Counted from the first letter of the stretch, positions 21,401 to 32,185 are shown. The stretch: 64,000 nt of DNA from Darksidea phi (GCA_030770425.1 JASJFT010000005.1:548462-612461), one strand, 5' to 3'. Notes: generated by a model from the letters alone, not told the origin. Translations and numbers: made by a program.

Positions 21401-21910
21401 CACACACGACCCGCCTCGCCGCAGCAAACACCACGCTCCCCGGGCCCAACGGCACCGTTACCGTCCAAGCGGGCGATCGCATCTGCGTCAATCTGCACGC
21501 CGCCTCGCAAGACGCGACGGCCTTCCCCAACCCGGACACGCTCGACCTGGCCCGTCCCTTGGCCGACTACATCCATCTCGACTTCGGGCCGCATGGAAGC
21601 CTTATGGCGCCGCTAGCGCGCGTCGCCTTGACCGCTATGCTGAAAGAGGTTGCGCGTCTGAAGCACTTGAGGCCTGCTAGGGGGCCGCAGGGGAAGGTGC
21701 ATAAGGTTAGGATTGCGGGGGGTGCCGGGGGAGAGGTGTGCTTTGCTTATTTGACTGAGATGTGGGATGGGCTTTGGATGTTTCCTTGTGGTGAGTTTGT
21801 TCTTGTTCTTGTTCTTCTTCTTCTTCACCCCCTTTCCTGTTGCATTGCATGGCGTGTTTGAAGGGTATGCTAACTTGGACTCAGCGTTGAAGGTGAATTG
21901 GGATGATTGA
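18478..21910 (+). CDS. ppo: Psi-producing oxygenase: heme dioxygenase/peroxidase plus P450-like domain
   Basis: One long exon (18478-21790) and a short last exon (21885-21910, giving ALKVNWDD) encode 1112 aa, the usual length. Residues about 100-620 form the animal-peroxidase-like fatty acid dioxygenase: distal His230 (IHDCFRT), TSSYLDLSPLYGSNQ, LKPDCFSE, and Tyr408 with proximal His411 in VYRWHS. This part oxidises linoleic acid to 8R- or 10R-hydroperoxides, precursors of psi oxylipins that tune spore development. Residues about 720-1090 form the P450 half, with the ExxR motif at E967 (EATR). The heme loop reads FGPHGSLM, with Ser1041 where the thiolate Cys should be. As in the PpoC/10R-DOX group, which also lacks this Cys, hydroperoxide isomerase activity should be missing. 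A GTGAGT donor and GCTAAC branch support the last intron. Confidence 0.95.
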
Positions 21911-22415
21911 TGATTGATTGATTGGATGGTTAGGATGGGTGAGTGATGAGCGGGTGTTGGAATGCGGGCTGGGGCGGTATTGGTGAAACGTATCGCATCT
22001 TGTGGCATATAATCTCGGATATAGCTCCAACCTTTTCGCATAATTTCCTTGAGCGTATATACGACACACCATCCATTTACCCCTCCTCCACCAATATGAC
22101 CGTTTCACAGGTTCCACATTCCATATTCCCCCTCATCTAATGTCTCCATCCTTCACGTATGCGGAGGGGATATTGTGCGCGTCGGCCAATTGGGAATGGG
22201 ACATCTGATAGATTTCTGAAGGATGGGACTACGTAATATTAGTGCTATTGCAAACAATTGACCGCCCTCACTCATGATTCATGTTCCCCTCCAAGTTCAC
22301 AATTTCGGTACCTTTGTGCTGGCCGAATCCCTGGCCCAGTCCTCGTGCATTCTTTATGATTACTTCCATCAATTCCTTGTATTGTTACTGAACCTTAAGT
22401 TTCCCGATTACGTGT
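21911..22415. other. Convergent intergenic region
   Basis: 505 bp between the ends of ppo (plus) and the tetraspanin gene (minus). It begins with a TGATTGATTGATTGG simple repeat just after the ppo stop. It must contain both 3' ends. No gene is seen. Confidence 0.5.
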
Positions 22416-23425
22416 TTACGGCCTCGCCCACGCATTCTCGACAGGCTGCGGCAGTTGCTCGTCCTCCTCATCTCTTCCACCCAGAGCATTCTTGACCCGC
22501 TCCGAGCCTGGCTCGATAGCACGTCGAGCTCCATTCGCAGCCTCGCCATCACTGGCATCTTCCTCTACCCTATCCGAGTATCGGTTGAAGTTGGGAAGGT
22601 AGTCAATAGCTTGGCGTGGATGGCCGTTGCCATGCTCTTCGTCGGCGAGGATGCGAGAGACGCGGTCAGGAAGGTAGCGATGGAGCCAGGACTCACGTTG
22701 CGTAGGGATGGCGATGATGGCGAACTAGCAAGTTTAGTACTTGCTAACTTTGGATGCCTGCGTAGAGGTAGGACTTACCTGCCAAATGAAGACCAGCCCA
22801 ACCACACCCATGAGCAGGCCAGCCATCCGCTGCTCCTCGCCCCTCCATGGCCCTAAGCAGCCATTCGTGTGTCCAAATGTCTTCTCGCATGAACGCGCGT
22901 CATGCTCCTTATCTGGAAACGGCCACGCCATATCGCGCGAGTTCTTCAGCCCACAGCAATTGAATGCTTGCTGGATAGTCCGTATCGCTTCGACATTCTT
23001 GTGGCTGAACAGCGCCGTCCATCGCTCTCGCAGTCCGCAGTCGAGCCCAGACGGCGGAGCAGCATGTGTGCCGAGCAGCGTGATGACGACGGTCGAGTAT
23101 ATGAAGATGACCGTGTTCGCGATAATGACAAGCGGCGGGCGGGGTGTGGCACCGCGGGGCAGGCGTTTGCTTCGCTCTTGCTGGCGGGTAACATTGTAGC
23201 CGCCTCCGAGGAGGAGACCCGAGACGATGGGCAACAGCGTTGTTGCGTAGGCAAGGCCGTCGGAGACGGGAATGGAGAAACGGTTCAAGCGGGAGAAGGC
23301 ATAGCCTGACAACGCTGTGACGAGCACGAGGTACTGTAGGCTAGTCAGCTATGTTACCAGGCTGTGATGTAGCAACCTACCAGAATGCTAATGCAAACGA
23401 TGACATGCTTCCTGGAGTACGTCAT
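22416..23425 (-). CDS. Tetraspanin-like four-helix membrane protein
   Basis: Three exons, complement of 23381-23425, 22779-23333 and 22416-22724, encode 302 aa with phase-0 introns (GTAGGT and GTAAGT donors). Four membrane helices are visible at about 8-28, 43-61, 82-103 and 185-208. Between helices 3 and 4 the large extracellular loop has C114, the C141-C142-G143 tetraspanin motif (AFNCCGLKNS), and further cysteines at about 164 and 174. The cytosolic tail of about 90 residues is acidic and charged. The start MTYSRKHVIVCISIL is typical of fungal Tsp3-type tetraspanins. These organise membrane microdomains; related fungal tetraspanins act in appressorial penetration. Function here is inferred from family only. 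Confidence 0.88.
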
Positions 23426-23973
23426 ACTGCTTGTCCTGCTTTTTGTTGTGCTATGCTGCGGATCTGTGGATGTGAACGTGGAGCAGGAAGAAGCACGATG
23501 AGAAGACCAAGTCAGTGAACGCTCAAGGCTGCGACGTGAGTTAATTAAGGCGGGGAGGGCGCAGCTGTCCCCGCACCTCAGCCTGCTTGCTGTCACACAA
23601 GGGAACGTCCCTCATGTACCTACGCGCTGAGAATGATAACACTTGTGGGCGAATTATGCAGCTCGCCGCATGTGCTACGCGTCCCATGGCTGATAGAGAG
23701 TGTGATTGGTGAGTGTCAGGAGACTGCGTTTGCATCTTCCTCTATCTTGCTGCAGCCGAGAATGATATCCAGCGACATTGTTGCACGGAAGCATTGGCGA
23801 TAAAAGACGTGCAGCACAGTTTGCCCTCTAGTGACATTGAGGATGGTGTTTGTGGGCGCGGGCATCTCAAGTCGAAATGGACGTCACGTCCAAGTGGCCC
23901 GTGCTGAAGCTCAATCTCACATCCGACTTATACCGAATACAGAATGCTACGATGCCTGCACCTGAACACATTC
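23426..23973. other. Intergenic upstream of tetraspanin gene
   Basis: About 550 bp between the tetraspanin start and the second 161 bp element. A minus frame at 23541-23735 has no motif. This is the tetraspanin promoter side, and nothing else is seen. Confidence 0.45.
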
Positions 23974-24134
23974 TATCACAGTGAGGGTTCAGAGTGAATC
24001 ACTGTGAGGGAAAGAAGTGAGAACTGCGGTTGATTGTGAGAGCTCTGTATGAGAGCGGCTTATATAGAACAGAATGAGGCGTAGCAGCCAGGAGCAGTCA
24101 TGTGATCTGATCTGGTGTGTGAGCTAGCCTGATA
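23974..24134. mobile_element. 161 bp solo-LTR-like element, copy 2, with perfect 5 bp target duplication
   Basis: Gap-free copy of the element at 2285-2445, about 97% identical (five mismatches by eye). It starts TATCA, ends TGATA, and is flanked by CATTC on both sides (23969-23973 and 24135-24139), an exact 5 bp duplication that fixes its ends. It carries the same hairpin and TATATAGAACAG box. It sits in the divergent promoter between the tetraspanin and CFEM-GPCR genes and could alter their expression. Confidence 0.85.
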
Positions 24135-24842
24135 CATTCTCATCTCCTTTTCTCCCCTGCGACAATCGCCGCTGCTGGCCTGCTTCTACCACCAGGTCTT
24201 GGGGTGAGGGTTAGTCAATGATTTGTGACGGTCTGAGTCGTTGTCAGTGCCGCTAAAGCTCCTCCCATGACTAGTCTCGACCATGTTCTCCACCTCCAAG
24301 ACTAGATCGGCAGACCGACATAATCATCAGGGCCTCGGAGCCGGAGCCATCCAATACAAGACTAAATGGGACTGCTAGCGCTTGGCCTTTGCACTTTATA
24401 TAACAGACGTCTCCGCGGTTTGTGCAACCATTGCACGCTAGCAGTCCGTCCATGCCCTCCGTGTAACTGGGATCGTCTCCGCTACAGTTGCCTCCCATGT
24501 AGTATTTGCGTCTCTATCGGTCCGTTACGTGATGCTGATCTGTAGATCAACCCCATACCGTGCGGACTCGTATTTGATGATTCTTTGCCAAGATGGTGCC
24601 TGGTAGTCGTTATCTGTCTAGCCACCCAATGGCAACTTTGCAAGCTCGTTTATGGCTACTCGCAGGTACGAAAAAGGACCGTTTGCTGGCCCCCACTGTA
24701 GGTCGCAGCACGGCAGCGCTGTCACGACTCGCATCAAAGGGGCTTATGGCGTCGTTCATCTTCGGGTCTGTCTGTATATATTCAGTCCACATCCTAGCAA
24801 CGGATTCTCTCGGTCGCGACTGATCGTAATTTTAATGTCAAT
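24135..24842. other. Upstream region of CFEM-GPCR gene
   Basis: No gene supported. Frames at 24271-24498 (minus) and 24593-24823 (plus) lack motifs. A TGTATATATTCAG box near 24772-24784, about 60 bp before the start codon, is a possible TATA element. Confidence 0.4.
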
Positions 24843-26453
24843 ATGCGAATTGTCTTCCTTGTTTGCCTACACGCCTTCCTTCTGGCTCTGGTGGTACCGT
24901 CTCAGGGCCAAAACAGTGATTTCGGCCTGCTGCCGACCTGCGCTGTACGTGCACGCAGTTACAGGACAGGCAACAATGTTAACAAGTATGTTAGCAAGAA
25001 TGCGTAAACAGTACTCTCACGACCCCAAACTGCGCCCCACTTTTGTTCTCGGATGTATCCTGCGCATGTAGAGACACTGCTTCTCTGGCCGCAACCAAAG
25101 GCTGTTTCGCCACATCGTGCGGTCCCAAAGACGCACTGCGCGCACTCAACGTTACCACCGTCGCGTGCAATGAGCCTGCCCGCGATAAGTCGAAGAGTTA
25201 CCGAATTCTCAATGTTACCTTCTTCTCTCTGGCCACCGTCGCCATGGCTGCTCGGTGGACGGCCAACATTACTGTTGGTCATATGCAATGGCTCAACGAG
25301 GTTAACATGTTCATGGTCTTGGTGAGTATCAAAGACTTTGGTAGATGGCTACCACTCATGGTTCCTAGGCCTTGAACATTGTCCTTTTCGCTACATGTTT
25401 CAAGATGTGTAAGCTACGTCAGCTCCTTCCCTGTTCAATTACTCATCGTAATAGCGTATACCGGGTTAGGCCAGGACTTGTGGAAGATTCCGTTCGAGCA
25501 GATATCATCCACCCTCCTCGTATGTTTGTCGTCATCATTCTCCCACCCAACGTCTTCACGAGACCTCGCTAATACTTATACCCTCAGTTCTTCTGGATCT
25601 CCGAGGTCACCTACTTTTTCGTTCTCGGCTTCATAAAAATCGCCTTCCTCCTCTTCTTTCTGCGCATCTTCCCTGATGAGCGCTTCCGCCGTATAGTCTG
25701 GGGCCTCGTTTTCTTTAACCTAGCTACTATGGTGGCTTTTGGTCTCGCAGCTGTTTTCATTTGCTCGCCTGTGAGCTTTGTGTGGAACCAGTGGGACGGT
25801 GAACATACCGGGATGTGTAGGAGCAACAACTCACTGGCGTTTTCGCATGCTGCGTTCAGCATTTTCCTCGACTTCGTTACGTTGTCTTTGCCAATTCCGC
25901 AGATTTGGAATCTACAACTTAGCACGAAGAAGAAGATTGGTGTGCTACTAATGTTCAGCGTTGGAGCTTTGTAGGTTGACCTGTGCCCGGGATTCTAAGC
26001 TGGGCTCGTGCTTTGTAAATTGTAATGCTGACTACCACCCATAGTGTCACTGCCGTCTCCATCATCCGACTGCAATCCCTTGTACACTTCGCAAACACCA
26101 CAAACGTGACCTGGGACTACCTTGAGGCATCTCTCTGGTCCATAATCGAATGTCAAGTCGGCATAATATGTGCCTGCATGCCGCCCATTCGCCACGGCCT
26201 CAGGCGCCTCTTCCCCAAGCTACTAGGCAGCACAGCCGATTCCAAATCCAAGCCAGCACATGGAACGAGTGGCCCAGGGCACAGCGAGGGCAATACGCAG
26301 GGAGGAGTCAGTGCAAATGCGATAAATGTACAAACATCGTTTAGGGTGAGCCGTGCTAGGAAGGTGCAGGTACAAGATGATGAGAGGAGTTTTGTACAGC
26401 TAGTGGAGATTGACGGGGATGCGGGGAGCGCGGCGGGTTCGTCGAGGCCGTAG
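24843..26453 (+). CDS. CFEM-domain seven-transmembrane receptor (PTH11-like)
   Basis: Six exons splice in frame: 24843-24944, 24995-25321, 25369-25408, 25455-25519, 25588-25970 and 26045-26453, giving 441 aa. A signal peptide (1-22) is followed by a complete CFEM domain with eight cysteines at 33, 37, 47, 57, 59, 71, 76 and 92. The rest is a rhodopsin-like seven-helix region ([85 protein letters not shown] and others). The cytosolic tail is Ser/Gly rich. PTH11 itself is needed for surface sensing and appressorium formation in Magnaporthe; CFEM-GPCRs form a large family in plant-associated ascomycetes. The first intron (GTACGT...TTAG, 50 bp) is chosen because it alone restores the CAQEC cysteine pair. 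Confidence 0.9.
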
Positions 26454-26869
26454 TGTTTCGCGCCGCTATGATCGAGTATCACCCACGATCATTTGCGAAG
26501 GCTCGGCCGCAAGATCGGTACAAGAGTGCTGAAATTGGTGCAGTTGGCCGGGGAAACATGTAGTCCTCATTTCGATGTTTGTCATAGAAAGATTGGCTCA
26601 CTTAGGGACGTGCGGAACCTCTACCACCATACCTTCACCGCATGTTAAAGGTTCTTGGCCTCGCTACTGCAAACTACCAGCATGATCGTTTGTTACACAG
26701 CAACGCGCTGACCTCACCTATCAAATGATGGTGCGAAATGAGCTTCGTAGCATTTCACCGACACTGCAGTGCCTGCTGTCACCAGGTAAAGGTCCTTGTT
26801 CTCATCGCTACCTCGAATCTGGCATTACTCATGCACTCCTCCTACAACTGAAACAGTTGGTAATATAGG
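26454..26869. other. Intergenic
   Basis: 416 bp between the receptor gene and the next unknown gene. No motif or repeat is seen. Confidence 0.4.
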
Positions 26870-27403
26870 ATGGCACAATACCTCTCCTCGTCAGCTCTAT
26901 CTCTTACCGGCACATCGCCCTTCCTCAGCATGACGGGCCACGCCTTCTTCTTCGGCGCAACCACCTTTACCGACACACAGCAAATCGCCCACCCCACGCA
27001 ACAAACAACAACCGACCAAGACGAAATATCGACTTCGCAGTCTATGGCAACTACCAGTCGCTCCAGCAGCAGCGAGCAACAAGATGACCCCGCCGACGAA
27101 ACAGCTGAGCTTTCACTTCATCGCACCTATCGTCGCCTTTCGACCATCAAGGAAGAAGACGAAGACGACCCGCTCGACAATAGTAATGGAAATGGCAAGA
27201 GAAGGCTTGGAGCACGCAGGGTCAGCCTGCAAAAAGGCGGCTGGACGATCCAGAAAGGCGAACCTACCTCGCCGCCGATCGATGAGCGGAAACAGTCGAA
27301 CTCTGTTCAAGCGCATATTTCCACTCCGCCAAGGTCGTCGCCGGAAAGACCAGAGAGCGAGGACTTGGATGGTGTGGTGCGGTTTAGCGGGTGGGATCAG
27401 TAG
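26870..27403 (+). CDS. Unknown single-exon protein, low complexity
   Basis: An ATG at 26870 opens 177 codons. I recognise no domain. The N-terminus is Thr/Ser/Gln rich; a central run of acidic and Ser residues follows (SSSSEQQDDPADETAEL), then basic, phosphosite-like stretches (HRTYRRLSTIKEEDEDD, RRLGARRVSLQKGGW) and an ending GVVRFSGWDQ. It looks intrinsically disordered. Support is length, an uninterrupted frame, and codon-like composition against two overlapping antisense frames with no motifs. It may be a regulatory or lineage-specific protein. The alternative is a chance frame in GC-rich DNA. Confidence 0.55.
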   Translation: MAQYLSSSALSLTGTSPFLSMTGHAFFFGATTFTDTQQIAHPTQQTTTDQDEISTSQSMATTSRSSSSEQQDDPADETAELSLHRTYRRLSTIKEEDEDDPLDNSNGNGKRRLGARRVSLQKGGWTIQKGEPTSPPIDERKQSNSVQAHISTPPRSSPERPESEDLDGVVRFSGWDQ

Positions 27404-28433
27404 TAACAGTCCTGTTTTATTGCTGAGGATGGTTTTGCATGGGCTTGGCGGAGGCATCCATGTTAGTGCCACACTTATCTCGACACATTTTCTACGACCA
27501 CTTTCAGCTTTTGTGAAGACCATTCTATTGGTCACGCCTACACCGACATCACTCTTGCTATGTCATCTTCGGCTTGTGAGCCTTCAACACGACGATACAG
27601 ACACGCCCGACTCCTAATTGCGTTATGCTCAGAAAACACAACCCTCTATGGCACTATACAACTCTGCACGGACATTCTAGGGCCTCGGTGACCGCGAAGA
27701 CCGAGAAATTAGGCACATGAAGTAACGGAAGCGGCTAAAATCCTGAACGTACTGCTGGACATTGGAGCTCGCGAAAGTTTTCGACCGGGATGCTGAACAT
27801 CGCTGCTCGTTTTTGGGCTTAAAGTTTCTCATCTTAACTTTGAGATCAGGAGTGAAGTTTGTTTCGCACCCTATTTCGGGAATTACGACGTGGCACAACT
27901 GGACGAAGGCGCAATGGAAGCTGTGTTTCTTCGCATCTAGCGATTGGAAGGCTCGGGATCTACACTTAGCGTCTGAATTGGTGGGCTTTAAGGTTTTCTA
28001 TTTTGGATTTTTTTCCTGCAATATGCAATTTGTTAGTTTTCAATGCATTACTATGGGGGACTTAGTGCTCTAGAGTGGCGACTCTAGCGACATCGAACGA
28101 ACTATATCCGCTTAAGATGGCGGCCCTACCTCCCATCTAGGGTTTGGCCAGTATGATGGGCGTTCGTTCCTTCAATATTAAATAAACTATTTCTCCAATC
28201 TATCCTGCACATCCATTGTGCAATGACATCTCAGCATGCCTGGCCTGCATTGTTTATTCAAAACGCTTCACCCCGTCTATTTTGTGTCATAAGGTTACGC
28301 TCCAGGCATACTCTGTGTGCCAACATAGCAGCGTTCTTGGCTGCTCTCGACTATAAGTTATTATTTTTTCGCCCAGATGCACTGGTAGAAAGTCAAACGT
28401 ACCACTAACTACGACCATCAAACATATAATAAA
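27404..28433. other. 1 kb intergenic stretch
   Basis: Frames at 27677-27898 (minus) and 27762-28073 (plus) overlap and have no motif. The AT-rich end (28390-28433) before the next start codon suits a promoter. Nothing else is seen. Confidence 0.4.
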
Positions 28434-29399
28434 ATGAATGAACGAGGACGCATCTCACAGGTGATTCCAATGGCGCGCATAGATACATCCGAACCCAGCG
28501 TTCATATCTCCCATCTCGGGTTCGACAACGCTACATGGACACTCCAGCTCAATCTCGCAAAGCTCAAGTGCCGCAGGGAGAAGCGTGAACGGGCTTGTGA
28601 AGTGGGCGAAATTGCCGTTATTTCGAGATATGGCAAGTGGCTGAAAGTAAAGCTCAAGGCTCTCTTCAACTTAGTACCGAAGAAGAAAGCCGTTCAAAAG
28701 CCATATTCCACAGCGCTGAAACCTCCTTCCGACCTTACAAAACTAGAGTGTCACATTGACGTCCCATCAGGAGATATCAAAAAGGCACTCAACAATCCAC
28801 GCCCAAAGCTGCTTCGCATGCCTCGTCTAGATACTACGCTAGAAAAAAAGAGGGGAAAGTTCACGTCAAGGTACAATATAGACGCTCTAGAATCCAGCTC
28901 AGTTGAGTCGTCCATTTCCAAAACACCCTCAGGTAAAACATCGTCTCTGCATCGTGTTTTGCGTCGCTCCAAACCCTTCGGCCAACCGCTCCAGCTCGTT
29001 CATGCTGAACGCGTGTATATCCCGGCCCCACAGGGTGCTTCAGATCAGCGTCGGAGCTCCTTCATGTCCACTGATTCCGAGGGGCAAGCCTCCATCGATT
29101 CGGCCGCCTCTATCCTTTCCAACGAAACATTCATCGGTGCCGTACTCCGCCGCACTAGTGCAAATCTCGCCCTTGCATCTCTTCGTGCTGGCAGTTTCGT
29201 GACGAGGCACCTACGCCCCACGCACACGTTCTATGATGAATGGAAAAATGAATTCTACTGCGATATACATGGGCGCGCTTGGACGGAGGAGGTTGCAGCG
29301 GATAGCGCAGATATACTGAAGAAAGAGCGGGAGTTAGAGGAGCGTGAGCGAAGGAGGGCGTTTAGGAAGCGGATGAAACTTCAACCGTGGGCGCAGTGA
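28434..29399 (+). CDS. Unknown basic single-exon protein, 321 aa
   Basis: An ATG at 28434 (context AAAATGAATG) gives 321 aa with no introns. No domain recognised. The protein is Lys/Arg rich, with a Ser-rich middle (ALESSSVESSISKTPSGKTS, STDSEGQASIDSAASIL) and a short conserved-looking C-terminal module, FYDEWKNEFYCDIHGRAW. It ends in a charged helix (LKKERELEERERRRAFRKR) suited to a coiled coil or nuclear signal. There is no signal peptide. The frame is far longer than chance would give in this DNA. It is one of several single-exon unknown genes lying on the AT-rich block side of the window. Confidence 0.7.
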   Translation: MNERGRISQVIPMARIDTSEPSVHISHLGFDNATWTLQLNLAKLKCRREKRERACEVGEIAVISRYGKWLKVKLKALFNLVPKKKAVQKPYSTALKPPSDLTKLECHIDVPSGDIKKALNNPRPKLLRMPRLDTTLEKKRGKFTSRYNIDALESSSVESSISKTPSGKTSSLHRVLRRSKPFGQPLQLVHAERVYIPAPQGASDQRRSSFMSTDSEGQASIDSAASILSNETFIGAVLRRTSANLALASLRAGSFVTRHLRPTHTFYDEWKNEFYCDIHGRAWTEEVAADSADILKKERELEERERRRAFRKRMKLQPWAQ

Positions 29400-29889
29400 G
29401 TCGGGACACGAGTTATGTACGGCTATGGATGCTTTTGTTATGAGCCTTGTGACTAGCAATTCATTTCACATGTATAATATTATATGATCACAATTCCATT
29501 GGCTACAATTTCGCGTCTTCATTAATATGCGTGTTGCATATCTGACCACAACTTACTTGATGACTTGAGTAGCCACTTCGACTGCTCTGCCTGTTGAAAG
29601 AAACACCAATGTGAGAGAAACTACCGTTATTTATTCTACAGCGAATAATAAATTCTATGAATTCAGGATGTATATAGACGAGTTACAATCTCTAATGTAT
29701 ATAATCATCCTCAAGCAAATGCAAGACCCTATCATCCCACAAGTCACTACGATTCAGCGCATGTACGAGCTTCCAAAGCGTCTCACGCCAACACTTGATA
29801 CAAAAGCTCTCATAAAAAACTATAGTAACCTCCTCGTTGCCCGCGGCACTTATTCGTACCAGTCCAAAAAAAGTCCCTAAAACTTATTT
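29400..29889. other. Intergenic, AT-rich
   Basis: Includes the 3' end of the preceding gene. The frame open across 29611-29880 starts with GTG and has no motif, but it may belong with the possible exon at 29890-30149. Confidence 0.35.
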
Positions 29890-30149
29890 CTTTATCACTC
29901 AGGTCCGTACCCGGCAGCCATTTCCTTGAGCATAAGAAGGCTGCATCTCGCGGGATTCCATTCTGGGAGAATTTTCTACTCAAAGGGCGCATTTACAAAT
30001 ATCGTAATAGCGTCAAAACTGAGGCTGCGGATGAGGAGTTGGAGCAGACGGATTGTGAATACAAGAATAACATGGCGAGAGTGGAGCGTATCCATGCCGT
30101 TCGTAGGTAGTTTGCGCAGTGGTGGAATTGTGTTAGCAAGGTAGCTTAG
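29890..30149 (+). pseudogene. Possible decayed exon of unknown gene
   Basis: Behind a CTCAG that could be a splice acceptor, one frame reads SHFLEHKKAASRG, then PFWENFLLKGRIYKYRNSV and a charged helix (EADEELEQTDCEYKN) ending RVERIHAVRR before a TAG at 30108. It then reads on as FAQWWNCVSKVA to a TAG at 30147. The style (charged helix, basic end, Trp) is like the C-terminus of the 28434 gene product, but identity is too low to call homology. No start is found. It is weakly supported. Confidence 0.3.
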
Positions 30150-30546
30150 ACTGAGAGTGGATGTGGTAGCGGAGGGTGCGGAACATGTTTGAAGGCAGGC
30201 TAGGAAGTAATTGAGTATAACAAGTACAGCCACTAGCGAAATCGGCTTCCGCCCAAGTTAAAGTCTTGGCATCTCACCTTACAAACCTAGTAAGACGAAA
30301 TTCTTTGTAGGCATGTGATTTTCCTCGGTACAAGAGAGTGCTTCTGTATTGCAGTTTGAGCCTACAAGCCCATAACTAGAGCAGGTTGACCAACCTCCCT
30401 GCTAGCGCTGACAAACTGGATGGGGATACTTTCTACAAGACAAGAGCCGCTCGGTAGCTTTGCGAAGCGATAAGACTACTGCTTCATAATTTTCTCGCCA
30501 AAATCTGGTTGCTTCTCTGAGCCTTACTACCCAGCCTCTTCTCGTC

Positions 30547-30750
30547 ATGCCTAAGCATAAACTCCGCCTATTCGCCCTCGATGGCGGTGGCGTCTGCGGC
30601 CTATCGACCCTTCCGATCTTGGAGAGCAACCACAGTACACGTGTGCGTTGCAGCCACAATGCTGCGCCACCGCCAAATTCAGCCTTCCACCCCTCCAACT
30701 CGATCAATATTCAATCCACCTACGTGATCCTACACACAGTCATCTCTTGA
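30547..30750 (+). pseudogene. N-terminal fragment of patatin-like phospholipase
   Basis: An ATG at 30547 begins MPKHKLRLFALDGGGVCGLS. This is the start of a patatin-like lipase: the DGGGxRG oxyanion-hole loop is clear, with Cys in place of the usual Arg. After about 28 residues homology ends, and no GxSxG nucleophile or DGG/DGA aspartate follows. In fungi such domains are often the effector end of NLR-like STAND proteins. The fragment lies just 5' of a STAND-N domain gene on the same strand. Confidence 0.6.
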
Positions 30751-30760
30751 AATCCTCCCC

Positions 30761-32029
30761 ATGGTTATCCCCTTTGGTGTCTCTGTTGGTGACTTCATCG
30801 CCGGCATAAAACTGGCCCACGATCTCGCCGACGCGCTGAAAGAATCCTGCAGTTCATCCTCCGACTTCTGCGACCTAGTTCGCGAGCTGCACAGCCTAGA
30901 ACGAGCCTTAATCTGCGTGAGAAATGCTATCGATACGAAGAACCTAGAGTCCTTGCCGTACGATATTGCGCATGTCGATGCGCTGAAGCAGGTGGTGCTG
31001 CAGGTTAGGCGGACGGTTGACGAGTTCTTGGATAAGAATAGGAAGTTTATGCTGCCATTAGGGGTGATACGAGGGAGTAGGTCAGGCGTAAGAGACTGGG
31101 CGAGGAGGGTCGAGTGGGGGAGGTATAAGAGGGAAGATGTGCAAGCGTTCAGGTGGAAAGTTAATGGGCATTCGAGGGCGGTGAATATAGTACTCCACAG
31201 CATGCAACTGTAGGATTTTATTCTGAGATTTGCTCGGTGGCGCTAATGGGAGTAGAGAAGCGACCGGGAAGTCGAATACGCTGATATCGGATATGAGCAA
31301 ATGTCTGCTTACGATGAAGACGCAGGTGTCAGGTCTGCAGAGGTTGGCAGAGGAGGTCTTGTAGGTATATCAAATACTCAGAAAGCCAGAAGGGAGCTAA
31401 TCTGGGCTGCAGCGCAAGCAATCTCCAGATATACCAGGAAGTCTGCGCAGTCCGGACACAAGTGCCTGCGCAAGTACTGCTCCAAGAGCCGGTGCTGTTT
31501 TGGGATGCTAGAGGCCATTTTGCACCTTTTCATCTAGATTTTATAAATTCAGCAGAGGTATGACTCCTAAATAATGTAAAATTTTATTTTTATTTTTTCC
31601 CTTACTAATTTAATTATAAAGGCGTTTATAGCAGTCCTGAAGGTCCGTTTCAAAGAAGTCGGTCTGAGTAAGATAGAGAAAGGAGAATTCGCCATTTCGG
31701 AAGTCGCTACCAAGAGAGATATTGACCTCTTACAATCGTGGAGCAGTTGCTTTCGGCCCGGTCAGAAGGTTAATATGAGCATGGTATTCGACCTGAGTCC
31801 TAGGAAAAGGAATAATAGCTGCCCAGTGTGTGGTTTCATAAACTCCGGCAGCTCAAACACTGAGATTAAATGGTATGAGAGTTATATATTGAAGCCCTAC
31901 AGCTTGACTGATCAGAATAGCGCACAGTGTGACCGGTATTACCAAAGGATCACTGAACTATCCTCATATCAAAAAACCCTTTCGGCGTCAGCTGGAAGGT
32001 CTGATAACCAACAGGTTAATCGAAACTAG
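30761..32029 (+). CDS. Fungal STAND N-terminal domain plus ubiquitin-like domain protein (copy 2)
   Basis: Four exons splice in frame: 30761-31209, 31256-31360, 31413-31557 and 31622-32029, 368 aa to the first stop. MVIPFGVSVGDFIAGIKLA opens the same helical N-domain as the 3393-4869 gene (residues 1-149). A short linker leads to a ubiquitin-like domain at about 207-289 (PVLFWDARGHFAPFHLDFIN, AVLKVRFKEVG, FRPGQKVNMSMVF) and a CPVC pair at 300-303. All introns have GT donors, GCTAAT-like branch sites and 46-64 bp length. The frame continues for another 64 codons past the TAG at 32027-32029, with an acidic run (EEEDEDE), so the stop may be a recent CAG-to-TAG change. Identity to copy 1 is low apart from motifs. 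Function unknown; an incompatibility-type signalling role is inference. Confidence 0.8.
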
Positions 32030-32185
32030 TACAACTGTTCGTCAACTACTAGCCCTTATAAGACAACGGATGTAGAGGAAGAAGATGAGGACGAAACCTT
32101 ATCCGAATACACCAGAGTCAGACTCTACATTCGAGGTCTTATGCGTAGCAGGGGCGGAATGGAATATGTTCCAGGACGGGGCACT

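Noticed and set aside
27084..27617. 177-codon frame overlapping the 26870 gene in another frame
   Set aside because: Starts inside the other frame and has Arg/Ser-biased composition without a domain; the 26870 frame has the better start and ending.
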